Below the pieces are notes generated by a model. It made no database searches, had not been told where the DNA came from, and saw only the letters and a program-made list of their open reading frames with translations. From positions 1,178,001 through 1,242,000 of the forward strand of contig NZ_AP022610.1 of NCBI RefSeq assembly GCF_010729665.1: a stretch of DNA of 64,000 bases. The letters are read 5' to 3'. This document shows positions 37,973 through 47,103 of the stretch, piece by piece. The first letter of the stretch is position 1. Each line of letters begins with the position of its first letter. Source of the DNA: Mycolicibacterium madagascariense (GTDB lineage Bacteria; Actinomycetota; Actinomycetes; Mycobacteriales; Mycobacteriaceae). The position numbers were made by a program, and so were the translations under genes.

Positions 37973-39295
37973 GTGCTTTCGGCTTTCATCTCGTCATTGC
38001 GGACGGCCGACCTCCGACGGAAGATTCTCTTCACCCTCGGCATCGTCATCCTCTACCGGTTCGGCGCCACGCTGCCGTCCCCCGGCGTCAACTACCCCAA
38101 CGTGCAGGCGTGCATCAAGCAGGTCAGCGGCGGTGACTCGGCGCAGATCTACTCGCTGATCAACCTGTTCTCCGGCGGCGCGCTACTGCAGTTGTCGGTT
38201 TTCGCGGTCGGCGTCATGCCCTACATCACCGCGAGCATCATCGTGCAGCTGCTGACCGTCGTCATCCCGCGGTTCGAGCAACTGCGTAAGGAAGGCCAGT
38301 CCGGCCAGGCCAAGATGACGCAGTACACGCGGTACCTGGCCGTGGCGCTGGCGCTGCTGCAGGGCACCTCGATCGTGGCCCTGGCCGCCAACGGCGGACT
38401 GCTGCAGGGCTGCTCCCTGAGCATCATCTCCAACTCGTCGATCTTCACCCTCGTCGTCATCGTCATGGTGCTCACCGCGGGCGCCTCGCTGGTGATGTGG
38501 ATGGGCGAGCTGGTCACCGAGCGCGGCGTCGGCAACGGCATGTCGCTGCTGATCTTCGCCGGCATCGCCGCCCGCATCCCGTCGGAGGGCAAGACGATCC
38601 TCGACAGCCGCGGGGGCATCACCTTCGCGCTCGTCTGCGTCGCCGCGCTCGTCATCATCATCGGCGTCGTGTTCGTCGAGCAGGGTCAGCGCCGCATCCC
38701 GGTGCAGTACGCCAAGCGCATGGTCGGACGCCGGATGTACGGCGGCACGTCGACCTACCTGCCCCTGAAGGTCAACCAGGCCGGCGTCATTCCCGTCATC
38801 TTCGCGTCGTCGCTGATCTACATACCGCACCTGATCACCCAGCTGATCCAGGGCGGCGCAGGCACGGGCACCGGCTGGTGGGACAAGTTCGTCGCGAACT
38901 ATCTGACCAACCCGGCCAGTCCCGTCTACATCGCGATCTACTTCGGCCTCATCGTGTTCTTCACGTACTTCTACGTGTCGATCACGTTCAACCCCGACGA
39001 GCGCGCCGACGAGATGAAGAAGTTCGGCGGGTTCATCCCCGGCATCCGCCCCGGCAAACCCACTGCGGACTATCTCAAGTACGTTCTAGGTCGCATCACC
39101 CTGCCCGGCTCGATCTACCTCGGTGTGATCGCCGTCCTGCCCAACCTCTTCCTGGAGATCGGCAACACCGGCACCGTGCAGAACCTGCCCTTCGGCGGCA
39201 CTGCGGTGCTGATCATGATCGGCGTCGGCCTGGACACGGTGAAGCAGATCGAAAGCCAGCTGATGCAGCGCAACTACGAAGGGTTCCTCAAGTGA
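37973..39295 (+). CDS. secY: preprotein translocase subunit SecY
   Basis: A 440-residue channel subunit of the Sec translocon with ten expected membrane helices. Family sequence is plain in [33 protein letters not shown]-type [18 protein letters not shown] and [20 protein letters not shown] (cytosolic loop). GTG start after AGGAGGAAGA. The stop overlaps the adk GTG. It begins its own operon here because spc operon and secY are separated by sppA and the methyltransferases. Confidence 0.97.
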   Translation: MLSAFISSLRTADLRRKILFTLGIVILYRFGATLPSPGVNYPNVQACIKQVSGGDSAQIYSLINLFSGGALLQLSVFAVGVMPYITASIIVQLLTVVIPRFEQLRKEGQSGQAKMTQYTRYLAVALALLQGTSIVALAANGGLLQGCSLSIISNSSIFTLVVIVMVLTAGASLVMWMGELVTERGVGNGMSLLIFAGIAARIPSEGKTILDSRGGITFALVCVAALVIIIGVVFVEQGQRRIPVQYAKRMVGRRMYGGTSTYLPLKVNQAGVIPVIFASSLIYIPHLITQLIQGGAGTGTGWWDKFVANYLTNPASPVYIAIYFGLIVFFTYFYVSITFNPDERADEMKKFGGFIPGIRPGKPTADYLKYVLGRITLPGSIYLGVIAVLPNLFLEIGNTGTVQNLPFGGTAVLIMIGVGLDTVKQIESQLMQRNYEGFLK

Positions 39296-39837
39296 GAATC
39301 GTTTTGTTGGGACCGCCGGGCGCGGGCAAGGGCACGCAGGCCGAGAAGCTGTCGGAGAAGCTGGGCATCCCGCACGTCTCCACGGGCGACCTCTTCCGCC
39401 ACAACATCAGCAACGAGACCGAGCTGGGCCTGGAGGCGAAGAAGTACCTCGACGCCGGTGACCTGGTCCCCGCGACGCTCACCAACGCGCTCGTCGAGGA
39501 TCGGATCGCCGACGACGACGCGGCCGCGGGGTTCATCCTCGACGGCTACCCCCGCTCGGTGGAGCAGGCCGAGGCGCTGCGCGAGATCCTGGCCAAGCAC
39601 GACCACCAGCTCGACGCCGTCATCGAGTTCCGCGTCTCCGAGGACGAGCTGCTCACCCGGCTCAAGAGCCGTGGCCGCGCCGACGACACCGACGACGTCA
39701 TCCTCAACCGCATGAAGGTCTACCGCGACGAGACCGCACCGCTGCTGGACTACTACGCCGACGAGCTGAAGACGGTCGACGCCGTCGGATCCCTCGACGA
39801 GGTGTTCGCCAGAGCGCTGCGCGCACTCGGCCAGTAG
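39292..39837 (+). CDS. adk: adenylate kinase
   Basis: A 181-residue short-form adenylate kinase, ATP + AMP to 2 ADP. P-loop [10 protein letters not shown] (residues 7-16), NMP-binding STGDLFR and the [11 protein letters not shown] segment. The LID is short and has no zinc cysteines, as in mycobacteria. GTG start overlaps the secY stop (GTGA). Confidence 0.97.
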   Translation: MRIVLLGPPGAGKGTQAEKLSEKLGIPHVSTGDLFRHNISNETELGLEAKKYLDAGDLVPATLTNALVEDRIADDDAAAGFILDGYPRSVEQAEALREILAKHDHQLDAVIEFRVSEDELLTRLKSRGRADDTDDVILNRMKVYRDETAPLLDYYADELKTVDAVGSLDEVFARALRALGQ

Positions 39838-39841
39838 TCCG

Positions 39842-40639
39842 ATGATCGGACTGCCCGGCCTGCGCGCCCGAAAGGTCGTCCCGCAGCGCACACCCGGTGA
39901 GCTCGACGCGATGGCGGCCGCCGGTGCACTGGTGGCCTCGGCCCTGCGGGCCGTTCGCCAGGCCGCGCGGCCCGGGGTGTCGACGGGGGACCTCGACGCC
40001 ATCGCCGAGTCGGTCATCCGAGACGGCGGGGGCATTCCGTCGTTCCTCGGTTATCACGGCTTCCCGGCCAGCATCTGTTCGTCGGTCAATGCGCGTGTGG
40101 TGCACGGCATTCCGTCAGCCGACGAGATCCTCGCCGCGGGGGACCTGGTGTCGATCGACTGCGGCGCGATCCTCGACGACTGGCATGGCGACTCCGCCGT
40201 CACCTTCGGAATCGGCGCGTTGATCGACGCCGACGAGGCGCTGTCGGAGGCCACCCGCTCGAGCATGGAGTCCGGCATCGCCGCGATGGTGCCCGGCAAC
40301 CGACTGACCGACGTATCGCACGCCATCGAGGCCGGGACCCACGCAGCCGAGGCCCGCGACGGTCGCAAGTACGGCATCGTCGCCGGGTATGGCGGCCATG
40401 GCATCGGCAGGAGCATGCACATGGACCCGTTCCTGCCCAACGAGGGCGCCCCCGGCCGGGGGCCGTACCTCGCGGCGGGTTCGGTGCTGGCGATCGAACC
40501 GATGCTGACCCTCGGCACCACGAAGACCGTGGTGCTCGAGGACGAGTGGACGGTCGTCACGGCCGACGGCACCCGCGCGGCGCACTGGGAGCACACCGTC
40601 GCCGCGACCGATGACGGCCCCCGCATCCTGACGCTGTAG
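39842..40639 (+). CDS. map: methionine aminopeptidase type I
   Basis: A 265-residue enzyme removing N-terminal Met from nascent proteins. Metal ligands: SIDCGA (Asp), WHGDSAVTF (Asp), [10 protein letters not shown] (His), IEPMLTL (Glu) and EDEWTVVT (Glu). No N-terminal SH3-binding extension is seen, so it corresponds to the short MapA form. ATG four bases after adk. Followed by the SigL-type promoter. Confidence 0.96.
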   Translation: MIGLPGLRARKVVPQRTPGELDAMAAAGALVASALRAVRQAARPGVSTGDLDAIAESVIRDGGGIPSFLGYHGFPASICSSVNARVVHGIPSADEILAAGDLVSIDCGAILDDWHGDSAVTFGIGALIDADEALSEATRSSMESGIAAMVPGNRLTDVSHAIEAGTHAAEARDGRKYGIVAGYGGHGIGRSMHMDPFLPNEGAPGRGPYLAAGSVLAIEPMLTLGTTKTVVLEDEWTVVTADGTRAAHWEHTVAATDDGPRILTL

Positions 40640-40646
40640 TCCGCGG

Positions 40647-40674
40647 TGAACCAGACCGCCTCCCGCGACGTGTC
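40647..40674 (+). promoter_or_regulatory. SigL-type autoregulatory promoter
   Basis: TGAACC (40647-40652) and CGTGTC (40669-40674), spacer 16 bases, match the known SigL recognition pattern (TGAACC and CGTGTC). Start of transcription would be about 10 bases before the sigL ATG. It implies positive autoregulation, as in M. tuberculosis. Confidence 0.75.
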
Positions 40675-40691
40675 AGAGGCGGAGGTACTGC

Positions 40692-41207
40692 ATGGACGAT
40701 CCGGAGGCCGCGATGATGCGGGTGCTCTACGACGAGCATGCCGCCGCACTGTGGCGCTACGCCCTGCGTCTGACGGGTGATCAGGCCCGCGCGGAGGACG
40801 TCGTGCAGGAGACCCTGTTGCGCGCGTGGCGGCACCCCGAGGTCGCCGACGACGCCGAGCGTTCGGCGCGGGCCTGGCTGTTCACGGTCGCGCGCAACCT
40901 GATCATCGACGAGCGGCGCAGCGCGCGGTACCGCCACGAGTCGCAGACGGCGGACGTCGCGGTGGTCGCCGATCGCGCCGGGCCCGACGACGTCGACACC
41001 GCGCTGGACAAGCTGCTGCTCGGCACCGCGCTGAGCCAGCTCTCCGACGATCACCGCGCAGTGATCCTGCGCGCGTACTACCAGGGCTGGAGCGTCGCGC
41101 AGACCGCAGCCGACCTGCGGATCGCCGAGGGGACGGTGAAGTCGCGGTTGCACTACGCGGTGCGGGCGCTGCGCTTGAGTTTGCAGGAGATGGGGGTGAC
41201 GCGATGA
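40692..41207 (+). CDS. sigL: ECF sigma factor SigL
   Basis: A 171-residue ECF sigma factor. Region 2 is QARAEDVVQETLLRAWRHPEV and WLFTVARNLIIDERRSARYR; region 4 is LSDDHRAVILRAYYQGWSVAQ ending in the HTH GTVKSRLHYAVRALR. Position after map and before a zinc anti-sigma factor, together with its promoter, identifies it as SigL, which in M. tuberculosis controls cell-envelope and redox genes. ATG with GGCGGAGG upstream; the stop overlaps rslA. Confidence 0.94.
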   Translation: MDDPEAAMMRVLYDEHAAALWRYALRLTGDQARAEDVVQETLLRAWRHPEVADDAERSARAWLFTVARNLIIDERRSARYRHESQTADVAVVADRAGPDDVDTALDKLLLGTALSQLSDDHRAVILRAYYQGWSVAQTAADLRIAEGTVKSRLHYAVRALRLSLQEMGVTR

Positions 41208-41947
41208 CGCAACCGGGGGAGGCCCACGGCGTCGAGCGGGTCGGTGGGGATCGCTACGCGACGTGGGACGCAGCGTACGTGCTCGGTTCGCTGTCGAGCG
41301 GCGAGCGCCGCGAATTCGAGGCGCACCTGGCGACGTGCGCCGGGTGCCGCGCGGCGGTCGCAGAACTCAGCGGCGTCCCCGCGCTGCTCGGCCTGCTCGA
41401 CGTCGAGGACGTGCGGGGCATCGGCGGGGCGCAGCCGGAACCGCCGCCGCTGCGACCGGAGGTCCTGCAGACGGTGCTGGACCGGGTCCGGTGGCGCCGG
41501 CGCCGGTCGCGGTGGCTGATGGCCGCAGCGGTCGGGGTGGCCGCCGCACTGCTCGCCGTCGGACTGGTCGTCGTGATCCGCCCCGAGCTGGTCGGTCTCA
41601 CGAACGGCGCGTCGACGGAGGTCTCCGCCGCGCAACTGCCGATGAACCAGCTGGCGCCGACGTCGGTCCGGGCGACCGTGGCACTGAGCAGCTTCGTCTG
41701 GGGCACCCGCGTCGACATGGTGTGCACGTACGGTCGGTGGACCGGGCACGTCGACGAAGCGCCGAGCACCCTGGCCATGGTGGTCGTCGGCCGTGACGGC
41801 AGCCGGACGCAGATCGCCACCTGGCTGGGTCTCTCGGGCGCCACCGCGCTGCCCAGTGGCAACACCACGATGCCGAAGGATCACATCGCCTCGGTGCAAC
41901 TGGTCTCCCTCGACTCCGGAAGGGTGCTGCTCGAACGGCGGTGGTGA
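41204..41947 (+). CDS. rslA: anti-sigma factor RslA
   Basis: A 247-residue membrane-anchored zinc anti-sigma factor. The ZAS motif HLATCAGC (HX3CX2C) is at about residues 41-48. One transmembrane helix (LMAAAVGVAAALLAVGLVVVI, about 106-126) separates the cytosolic sigma-binding domain from an extracytoplasmic domain. Oxidation or zinc loss is known to release SigL in M. tuberculosis. ATG at 41204 overlaps the sigL stop. Confidence 0.94.
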   Translation: MTQPGEAHGVERVGGDRYATWDAAYVLGSLSSGERREFEAHLATCAGCRAAVAELSGVPALLGLLDVEDVRGIGGAQPEPPPLRPEVLQTVLDRVRWRRRRSRWLMAAAVGVAAALLAVGLVVVIRPELVGLTNGASTEVSAAQLPMNQLAPTSVRATVALSSFVWGTRVDMVCTYGRWTGHVDEAPSTLAMVVVGRDGSRTQIATWLGLSGATALPSGNTTMPKDHIASVQLVSLDSGRVLLERRW

Positions 41948-41964
41948 GTGCGGTATGAAGGGGC

Positions 41965-42468
41965 GTGTCGTCGCACCCCGCCAAGCGTGATCCGATCGCC
42001 GCGGCGCGCGCCAACTGGGAACGCTCGGGGTGGGGCGACGTCGCGGGCGGGATGGTCGCGGTCACCTCGGTGATGCGGGCCCACCAGATCCTGCTGGCCC
42101 GCGTCGAGACGGCGCTGCGCCCCTACGATCTGTCGTTCTCGCGGTTCGAACTGCTGCGGCTGCTGGCGTTCAGCAGCACCGGCGCGCTGCCCATCACCAA
42201 GGCGTCGGACCGGTTGCAGGTGCACGTCACCAGCGTGACCCACGCGATCCGGCGGCTGGAGGGCGACGGTCTGGTGCAACGCATCCCGCACCCCACCGAC
42301 GGCCGAACCACGTTGGTGCGCATCACCGATCTCGGTCGGTCGACCGTCGAGGACGCCACCACCACCCTCAATGCCGAGGTGTTCGGCGATCTCGGGATGT
42401 CGGCCGACGAGTCGACGGCATTGGCGGCCGCGATCGAGACGTTGCGCCGCCACGCCGGCGACTTCTAG
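41965..42468 (+). CDS. MarR family regulator (Rv0737-like)
   Basis: A 167-residue winged-helix regulator. HTH region: SSTGALPITKASDRLQVHVTS, then VTHAIRRLEGDGLVQRIPHPTD with the wing DGRTTLVRITDLG. It lies 17 bases after rslA, so it may be cotranscribed. The GTG start has AAGGGGC closely upstream. Target genes are not evident. The same position in M. tuberculosis holds Rv0737. Confidence 0.87.
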   Translation: MSSHPAKRDPIAAARANWERSGWGDVAGGMVAVTSVMRAHQILLARVETALRPYDLSFSRFELLRLLAFSSTGALPITKASDRLQVHVTSVTHAIRRLEGDGLVQRIPHPTDGRTTLVRITDLGRSTVEDATTTLNAEVFGDLGMSADESTALAAAIETLRRHAGDF

Positions 42469-42477
42469 GTCCGCGCG

Positions 42478-43446
42478 TCAGGGGCGCGCAATCGTGGTGT
42501 CCGGCAAGGCAAGCCAGTCGCGGAACGAGAGCAGGCCCGGGTTGAGCTCCCGCACCTTGGCGAGATCGCGGTCGCCGACGAAGCGCTCCGCGTTGCGCGC
42601 GTAGTACTGGAACATGTTGCCCATCTCGACTGCGCCGGGGAAGCCTTGCGCCCGGAATGCCTCCCACGTCAGCGGTCGGTAATAGACCTGCTCGCCGAGG
42701 GCGTCGCCGAGGGCCGCCGCGTACTGGTCGCCGGTCAGGTGATCACCCGCGATGCTGACGGTCGTGCCGACGAATTCCTTTCCGCGCCTGAAGATTTCGA
42801 ATGCCGTCCTGCCGATGTCGCCGACGGCGATGCCCGCCAACTCTCGGTCGGCCATCGGAAGTGTCAGCACCAGCGCGCCGTCGTCACCCCTGATCGGTCC
42901 CATCGACTCGGCGAAGCCCTCGAAGAACAGCGTGGTGCGCAGAAAGGTCGTCGGGACGTCGTATTCGGTGAATAACGCGTCGGCTTCGGCCTTCGCGTCG
43001 AAGTGCGGCACCGTGTAGACCTCGTCGACGGTCGGCACGTCGGGGTCCTGCCCGAGCACGTCCCTGGTGTCCTCCAGCGTGGACCAGATGACGTGCCCGA
43101 CCCCGGCCTGCTTGGCGGCCCGCGCCGCGACGTCGGCCTGGGCCAGTTCCCTGGCCGCCCGCGTGCGAATCGCCGCGTCCTCCGGCGTCTGGTCTGCCCA
43201 GTAGTTGGTGACGACGAAGGCGCCGGCCGCGCCCTCGAAGGCTGCCCGCATGCTGGCGCCGTCCTCGAGATCGGCCTCGACGACTTCCGCGCCGGCGTCG
43301 GCCAGTTCGCGCGCTCGCGGGGATCGTGCGCTGCGGGTGAGGGCGCGCACGGCGAACTCGTGCCGTGGGTCCTCGAGGATGGCCCGCACCAGTCCGCCGC
43401 CCTGCGATCCGGTCGCTCCGACGACTGCGATCACGTTCTCGTTCAT
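42478..43446 (-). CDS. NmrA-family NAD(P)-binding protein
   Basis: A 322-residue atypical short-chain dehydrogenase of the NmrA/HSCARG type, NAD(P)-binding redox sensors or reductases. The glycine-rich fold VVGATGSQGGGLVRAIL (residues 8-24) is intact. The catalytic Tyr-x3-Lys of standard SDRs is not obvious, as is usual for NmrA. ATG follows GAGAGGGGAAACGAC. It is divergent from a MarR gene and shares twin palindromes with it, so it is a likely target of that repressor. Confidence 0.88.
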   Translation of the reverse strand: MNENVIAVVGATGSQGGGLVRAILEDPRHEFAVRALTRSARSPRARELADAGAEVVEADLEDGASMRAAFEGAAGAFVVTNYWADQTPEDAAIRTRAARELAQADVAARAAKQAGVGHVIWSTLEDTRDVLGQDPDVPTVDEVYTVPHFDAKAEADALFTEYDVPTTFLRTTLFFEGFAESMGPIRGDDGALVLTLPMADRELAGIAVGDIGRTAFEIFRRGKEFVGTTVSIAGDHLTGDQYAAALGDALGEQVYYRPLTWEAFRAQGFPGAVEMGNMFQYYARNAERFVGDRDLAKVRELNPGLLSFRDWLALPDTTIARP

Positions 43447-43471
43447 GTCGTTTCCCCTCTCTCTACGGTTT

Positions 43472-43489
43472 GGGTTGATATGTCAACCC
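43472..43489. promoter_or_regulatory. MarR operator 1
   Basis: GGGTTGA-TATG-TCAACCC, perfect 7-bp arms, located over the predicted start site of the NmrA gene. Identical to operator 2, 38 bases away center to center. Confidence 0.8.
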
Positions 43490-43509
43490 GATACTGACTG
43501 TAGCCGTTC

Positions 43510-43527
43510 GGGTTGATATGTCAACCC
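43510..43527. promoter_or_regulatory. MarR operator 2 with back-to-back -35 boxes
   Basis: Second identical copy of GGGTTGATATGTCAACCC. For the NmrA gene (minus strand), TTGACA lies within it at 43524-43519 and TACAGT at 43502-43497 (16-base spacer). For the MarR gene (plus), TTGATA at 43513-43518 and TAGGCT at 43535-43540 (16-base spacer) place transcription at the ATG of 43548. Binding would block both promoters. Confidence 0.75.
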
Positions 43528-43547
43528 AATGGGCTAGGCTCGTCGTC

Positions 43548-44021
43548 ATGGCACGAAGGGCGCGACTCGATGACGACGAGCTGACGGCGTGGCGGAGCTT
43601 CGTCGAGATGCGGCACCTCTTGGAGAGGCACCTGATGTGGCATCTCCAACAGGAGTTCGGACTCTCGGGTCCCGACTTCGAAGTCCTGGTCAACCTCTCG
43701 GAGGCTCCGGGTGAGCGGCTGCGGGCCTTCGAGCTCGGCCGCGCCACGCAGTGGGAGAAGAGCCGAATGTCGCACCACCTCAGCCGGATGGAGAAGCGTG
43801 GCCTGGTGCGCCGCGAGGCCTCGGATGCGCGCTATCCCGACGTCGTCCTCACCGATGCGGGCCGCGACGCCATCGCGGCGGCGGCGCCGGCGAACGCCGC
43901 CAGGGTCCGCGAGCTGTTCGTCGACGTCGTGGGGCCCGAGCGACTAGCGGTCATCGGCGCCGCGTCGGACGACGTCGTCGCCGCCATCCAACGACACCTC
44001 GGCGAAGACTGCCCCGGCTAG
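43548..44021 (+). CDS. MarR family regulator
   Basis: A 157-residue winged-helix protein with HTH LGRATQWEKSRMSHHLSRMEK and wing RREASDARYPDVVLTDAG. The ATG at 43548 is chosen: the upstream ATG at 43518 lies inside operator 2 and between the -35 and -10 elements, so it cannot be on the transcript. The -10 box ends seven bases before 43548, so the mRNA is predicted to be leaderless. It probably represses itself and the divergent NmrA gene. Its stop overlaps the convergent CorA-like stop by four bases. Confidence 0.88.
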   Translation: MARRARLDDDELTAWRSFVEMRHLLERHLMWHLQQEFGLSGPDFEVLVNLSEAPGERLRAFELGRATQWEKSRMSHHLSRMEKRGLVRREASDARYPDVVLTDAGRDAIAAAAPANAARVRELFVDVVGPERLAVIGAASDDVVAAIQRHLGEDCPG

Positions 44022-45001
44022 AGCCAGTGCTTGCGATGGAACGTGCGGTACATCAGCCCGGTGATCACCAGGATCAGCACCAGCAGACCGGGATAGCCCC
44101 ACGTCCAATGCAATTCGGGCATGTCGGCGAACCGCATCCCGTAGATGCCCGCCAGCGTCGTCGGCACGGCGCCGATCGCGGCCCATGCCGAGATCTTGCG
44201 CATGTCCGCGTTCTGCCGGGTGCCCTCCCGCCCGTACGCCGTGTCCAGCAGGGAGTCGAGCAACGCCTCGGTGGCGGTGATGCGTTCGACGGCGTGGACG
44301 TTCTGCTGCATGACGTCGTGCATGTCGTGGCGCAGGTCGGTCGAGATCCAGTCGCCGTGCTCCGCGGCGAACTGACGCAGGGCGAACGTCAGCGGTTCGA
44401 TCGACCTGCGCATGCGCACCACTTCCCGTTTCAGGAAGTAGATGCGCTCGATGTCGCCGTCGACGGTCTGCGAGAACACCCTCTCCTCGGCGAGGTCGGC
44501 CTCCTGGCGAATCTGTGTGGCGACCTGCAGGTAGTCGCTGACGACGCGGTCGGCAATCGCGTGCATCACCTCGGCGGGCGTGGGTATCGCCGAGTGCTCG
44601 ACGGCTCTGCGCACCTCGGCGATCGCGGGGTGCGCACCCCTGGCGCAGGTGATCAGGAAGTCGTGTCCGACGAAGACGGCGAGTTGACCGTCGCCGGCGC
44701 TCTCCCCGCCGAGGGGGCGCAGCGTCCGCATCGAGATCACCAGATGGTCGTCGTACCATTCGACCTTCGGGCAGGCCCGTGGGCGCACGGTGTGTTCCAC
44801 CGCGAGCGGGTGGAGGTCGAAAGTGTCTGCGAGGGAACGCATCTGGTGATCGTCGGGGTTCTCGAGACTGAGCCATACGAAGCCTCGCCCGGTTTCCCGC
44901 ACCCGCGCCAGGGCGTCCTCGTAGGTCGGCGCGTCGCCTTGGCGTACGCCGTCGACGTAGACGCCGTGGTGTTCGGCGCCGCGTGACTCGAGCGATGACA
45001 T
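44018..45001 (-). CDS. CorA-family divalent cation transporter with altered GMN motif
   Basis: A 327-residue CorA-like protein: large N-terminal cytosolic domain, long helix with coiled-coil character (ATQIRQEADLAEERVFSQTV) and two C-terminal membrane helices (ISAWAAIGAVPTTLAGIYG; GLLVLILVITGLMYRTF). The selectivity motif, GMN in almost all CorA proteins, reads YGMRF here, and the following acidic loop ADMPEL is kept. Asn to Arg would put a positive charge at the pore mouth, so transport may be changed or lost. ATG at 45001 with GAGAGG upstream; an open frame continues upstream but lacks support. Confidence 0.85.
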   Translation of the reverse strand: MSSLESRGAEHHGVYVDGVRQGDAPTYEDALARVRETGRGFVWLSLENPDDHQMRSLADTFDLHPLAVEHTVRPRACPKVEWYDDHLVISMRTLRPLGGESAGDGQLAVFVGHDFLITCARGAHPAIAEVRRAVEHSAIPTPAEVMHAIADRVVSDYLQVATQIRQEADLAEERVFSQTVDGDIERIYFLKREVVRMRRSIEPLTFALRQFAAEHGDWISTDLRHDMHDVMQQNVHAVERITATEALLDSLLDTAYGREGTRQNADMRKISAWAAIGAVPTTLAGIYGMRFADMPELHWTWGYPGLLVLILVITGLMYRTFHRKHWL

Positions 45002-45115
45002 TGGCGGCCTCTCGTCGGGCGGGCCGGTCGCCGGGCTACCGCGCTTCGAGTATCGCCGTGCCGAGGTGCTCGAGGCAGCGCTGGGCAGCCAATTGTCAGC
45101 TCTTGCCAAGGCCTT

Positions 45116-46345
45116 TCACGTGGAGTGGACCGGTACGGACGGCAGCGGAATGGTCGCCGTCACCGCGGTCCCCGAACCCGGTCGTGACCGGATGTTGAGT
45201 CGGCCGCCGACGATTTCGGCGCGTTCGGCCATCGACAGCAGCCCGTAGCCGCCCATCTCGTCACCGCCGAGGGGATGCTCGAACGTGTCGAAGCCGACGC
45301 CGTTGTCGACGATCTCCAACCGCGCCACGTCCTCGCTCACCGAGAACGTCAGGCTCGCATTGGTGGCGCCCGCATGCTTGACGACGTTCTGCAGGCACTC
45401 CTGGGCGATGCGGTAGAGAGCGATCTCGATGTGGTCGGGCAGCCGCGCGTCGGCGAGGTCGACGTCGATGAAGAGGCCGACGGCCACCTGCGGGATGGAC
45501 CGGGCCAGGCTCGCCAGCCCGCCGGCCAGGCCGAGGTCGTCGAGCACCGGCGGGCGCAGCCCTCCGATCGCGGCGCGCGCCTCCTGCAGGGTCAAATCCA
45601 CCAATTCCCGTGCCAGTCCCAGTTGTTCGGCCGCCTCGGAGCCCTCGCCGATCGCCCTGCTCGCCGCATCCAGCCGGTAGGACAGCGTCACCAGCCGCTG
45701 GGAGATGCCGTCGTGAATGTCACCGGCGAGCCGACGGCGCTCCATCTCCTGGGCCTCGATGACCTGCTCGACGAAGTTCTCGTGCGCGCGTTCGCGGGCC
45801 ACCAGCTGCCGGTGCAGCCGGGCCTGGTGCATCGCGCCGGCAATGAGCCTGCCGATCACCAGCAGGAGTTCGACGTCGCGGTCGGCGAATTCGCGGCGCT
45901 CGACGGTGTGCACGTTGAGCACGCCGACCAGGCCGCCGGGCTCGGTCTCCATCGGTACCGACACCATCGACGTGAAGTCAGAACCGCGCAGCGACTCGAA
46001 CGGCAGGTAGCGGGGATCGTCCTCCTTGTCGTGGATGATGACGACCGGCTCCCGCACCCGCGCCACCCAGCCGGACACGCCCTGACCGAGCGGTAACCGA
46101 ATCTTGCCGACCTGGCTGTCGAAGGGCGGCGTCGCGCCCGTCAGCGTGAGGGACTGCTCGGCGTCGTCGAGCACGTGCACGAAGCAGACGTCGGTGCCGG
46201 TCGCCGCGGTGATCATCCTGGCGGCGGCCTCGGCGAGCGGCTCGACGCCGGGACCGCGCGACGCCGCCTGAATGAGCTCGCGCAGCAGCGCCAGCTCGCG
46301 GTCGGCGTCGACGAGGTCGCGGACGGCGTTCGGCTTGGCGGTCAT
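45116..46345 (-). CDS. GAF-domain histidine kinase (NarL/DevS type)
   Basis: A 409-residue soluble sensor kinase. A GAF domain spans about residues 40-185 (ATGTDVCFVHVLDDAEQSL to LLLVIGRLIAGAMHQ). The HisKA_3 dimerisation box is RRRLAGDIHDGISQRLVTL with the phospho-accepting His near residue 218. The ATPase domain shows NVVKHAGATN, DNGVGFD and GGYGLLSMAERAEIVGG. There is no membrane helix, so the signal is cytosolic or diffusible. ATG overlaps the stop of the response regulator gene (ATGA). Confidence 0.92.
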   Translation of the reverse strand: MTAKPNAVRDLVDADRELALLRELIQAASRGPGVEPLAEAAARMITAATGTDVCFVHVLDDAEQSLTLTGATPPFDSQVGKIRLPLGQGVSGWVARVREPVVIIHDKEDDPRYLPFESLRGSDFTSMVSVPMETEPGGLVGVLNVHTVERREFADRDVELLLVIGRLIAGAMHQARLHRQLVARERAHENFVEQVIEAQEMERRRLAGDIHDGISQRLVTLSYRLDAASRAIGEGSEAAEQLGLARELVDLTLQEARAAIGGLRPPVLDDLGLAGGLASLARSIPQVAVGLFIDVDLADARLPDHIEIALYRIAQECLQNVVKHAGATNASLTFSVSEDVARLEIVDNGVGFDTFEHPLGGDEMGGYGLLSMAERAEIVGGRLNIRSRPGSGTAVTATIPLPSVPVHST

Positions 46346-46998
46346 CGGTAGATCCCCTCCCGCAGCGCCGTCGCCACGGCACCGGTGCGGTCGGTGACGC
46401 CGAGTTTGCGGTAGATCGCCCGCAGGTGGGTCTTGACGGTCTCGTCGCCGATCACCAGCTTGGTGGCGATGCCCCGGTTGGACAGCCCGTCGACGACGTA
46501 GGAGAGGATCTCGCTCTCGCGCTGGGTCAGGCCTTGCCGTGCGCCAGGCCAGAACTCGTCGCGCTGCAACCGGGCGGCGGTGTCGACGGCGCGGGCCGCC
46601 ATGACGGGGTCGATCGCGGTCTTGCCCGCGTGGGCGAACTCCAGCTGGCGCACCAGCTCGTCGCTGCCGATGCTCTTCAGCAGGTAGCCCGCTGCGCCCA
46701 CCCGCAACGCCTGGAACAGGTACTGCTCGTCGTCGTAGACCGACAGCATGACGACCTTGCGGGCGGGATCGCGGTGGCGCAGCGCCGCGCACAGGTCGAG
46801 CCCGCTGGAGCCCTGCATGCGGACGTCGCACAGCACGATGTCGGGATCCAGGTCGGCGACGACGCCCATCGCCCGGTCCGCGCCGACGGCCTGCCCGACG
46901 ACCTCGACGCGTTCGCCGAAGGCCGTCAGCATGGCCTTGAGCCCCTCGATGACCATCTCGTGGTCGTCGACGAGCACGAGGCGCACGGGACCCGACAT
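46342..46998 (-). CDS. LuxR/NarL-family response regulator
   Basis: A 218-residue response regulator. Receiver: LVLVDDHEMVIEGL, phospho-acceptor Asp in VLCDVRM (about residue 58) and Lys in YLLKS. The LuxR-type HTH is LTQRESEILSYVVDGLSNRGI to TVKTHLRAIYRKLGV at the C-terminus. Cotranscribed and translationally coupled with the GAF kinase, forming a full two-component system with unknown signal. Confidence 0.94.
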   Translation of the reverse strand: MSGPVRLVLVDDHEMVIEGLKAMLTAFGERVEVVGQAVGADRAMGVVADLDPDIVLCDVRMQGSSGLDLCAALRHRDPARKVVMLSVYDDEQYLFQALRVGAAGYLLKSIGSDELVRQLEFAHAGKTAIDPVMAARAVDTAARLQRDEFWPGARQGLTQRESEILSYVVDGLSNRGIATKLVIGDETVKTHLRAIYRKLGVTDRTGAVATALREGIYR

Positions 46999-47103
46999 GG
47001 CCCGAGCTTAGAACCCGCGGCCGGGCGGGTGACCGAACTTGACGGGTTCAATCCCCCGGATGGGGGAGGCGCCGCGGGTGTGACACGAGCCACTCTGTGA
47101 GCC

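Noticed and set aside
43518..43547. Upstream ATG of the MarR gene
   Set aside because: It lies within operator 2 and upstream of the predicted -10 box, so it would not be transcribed.
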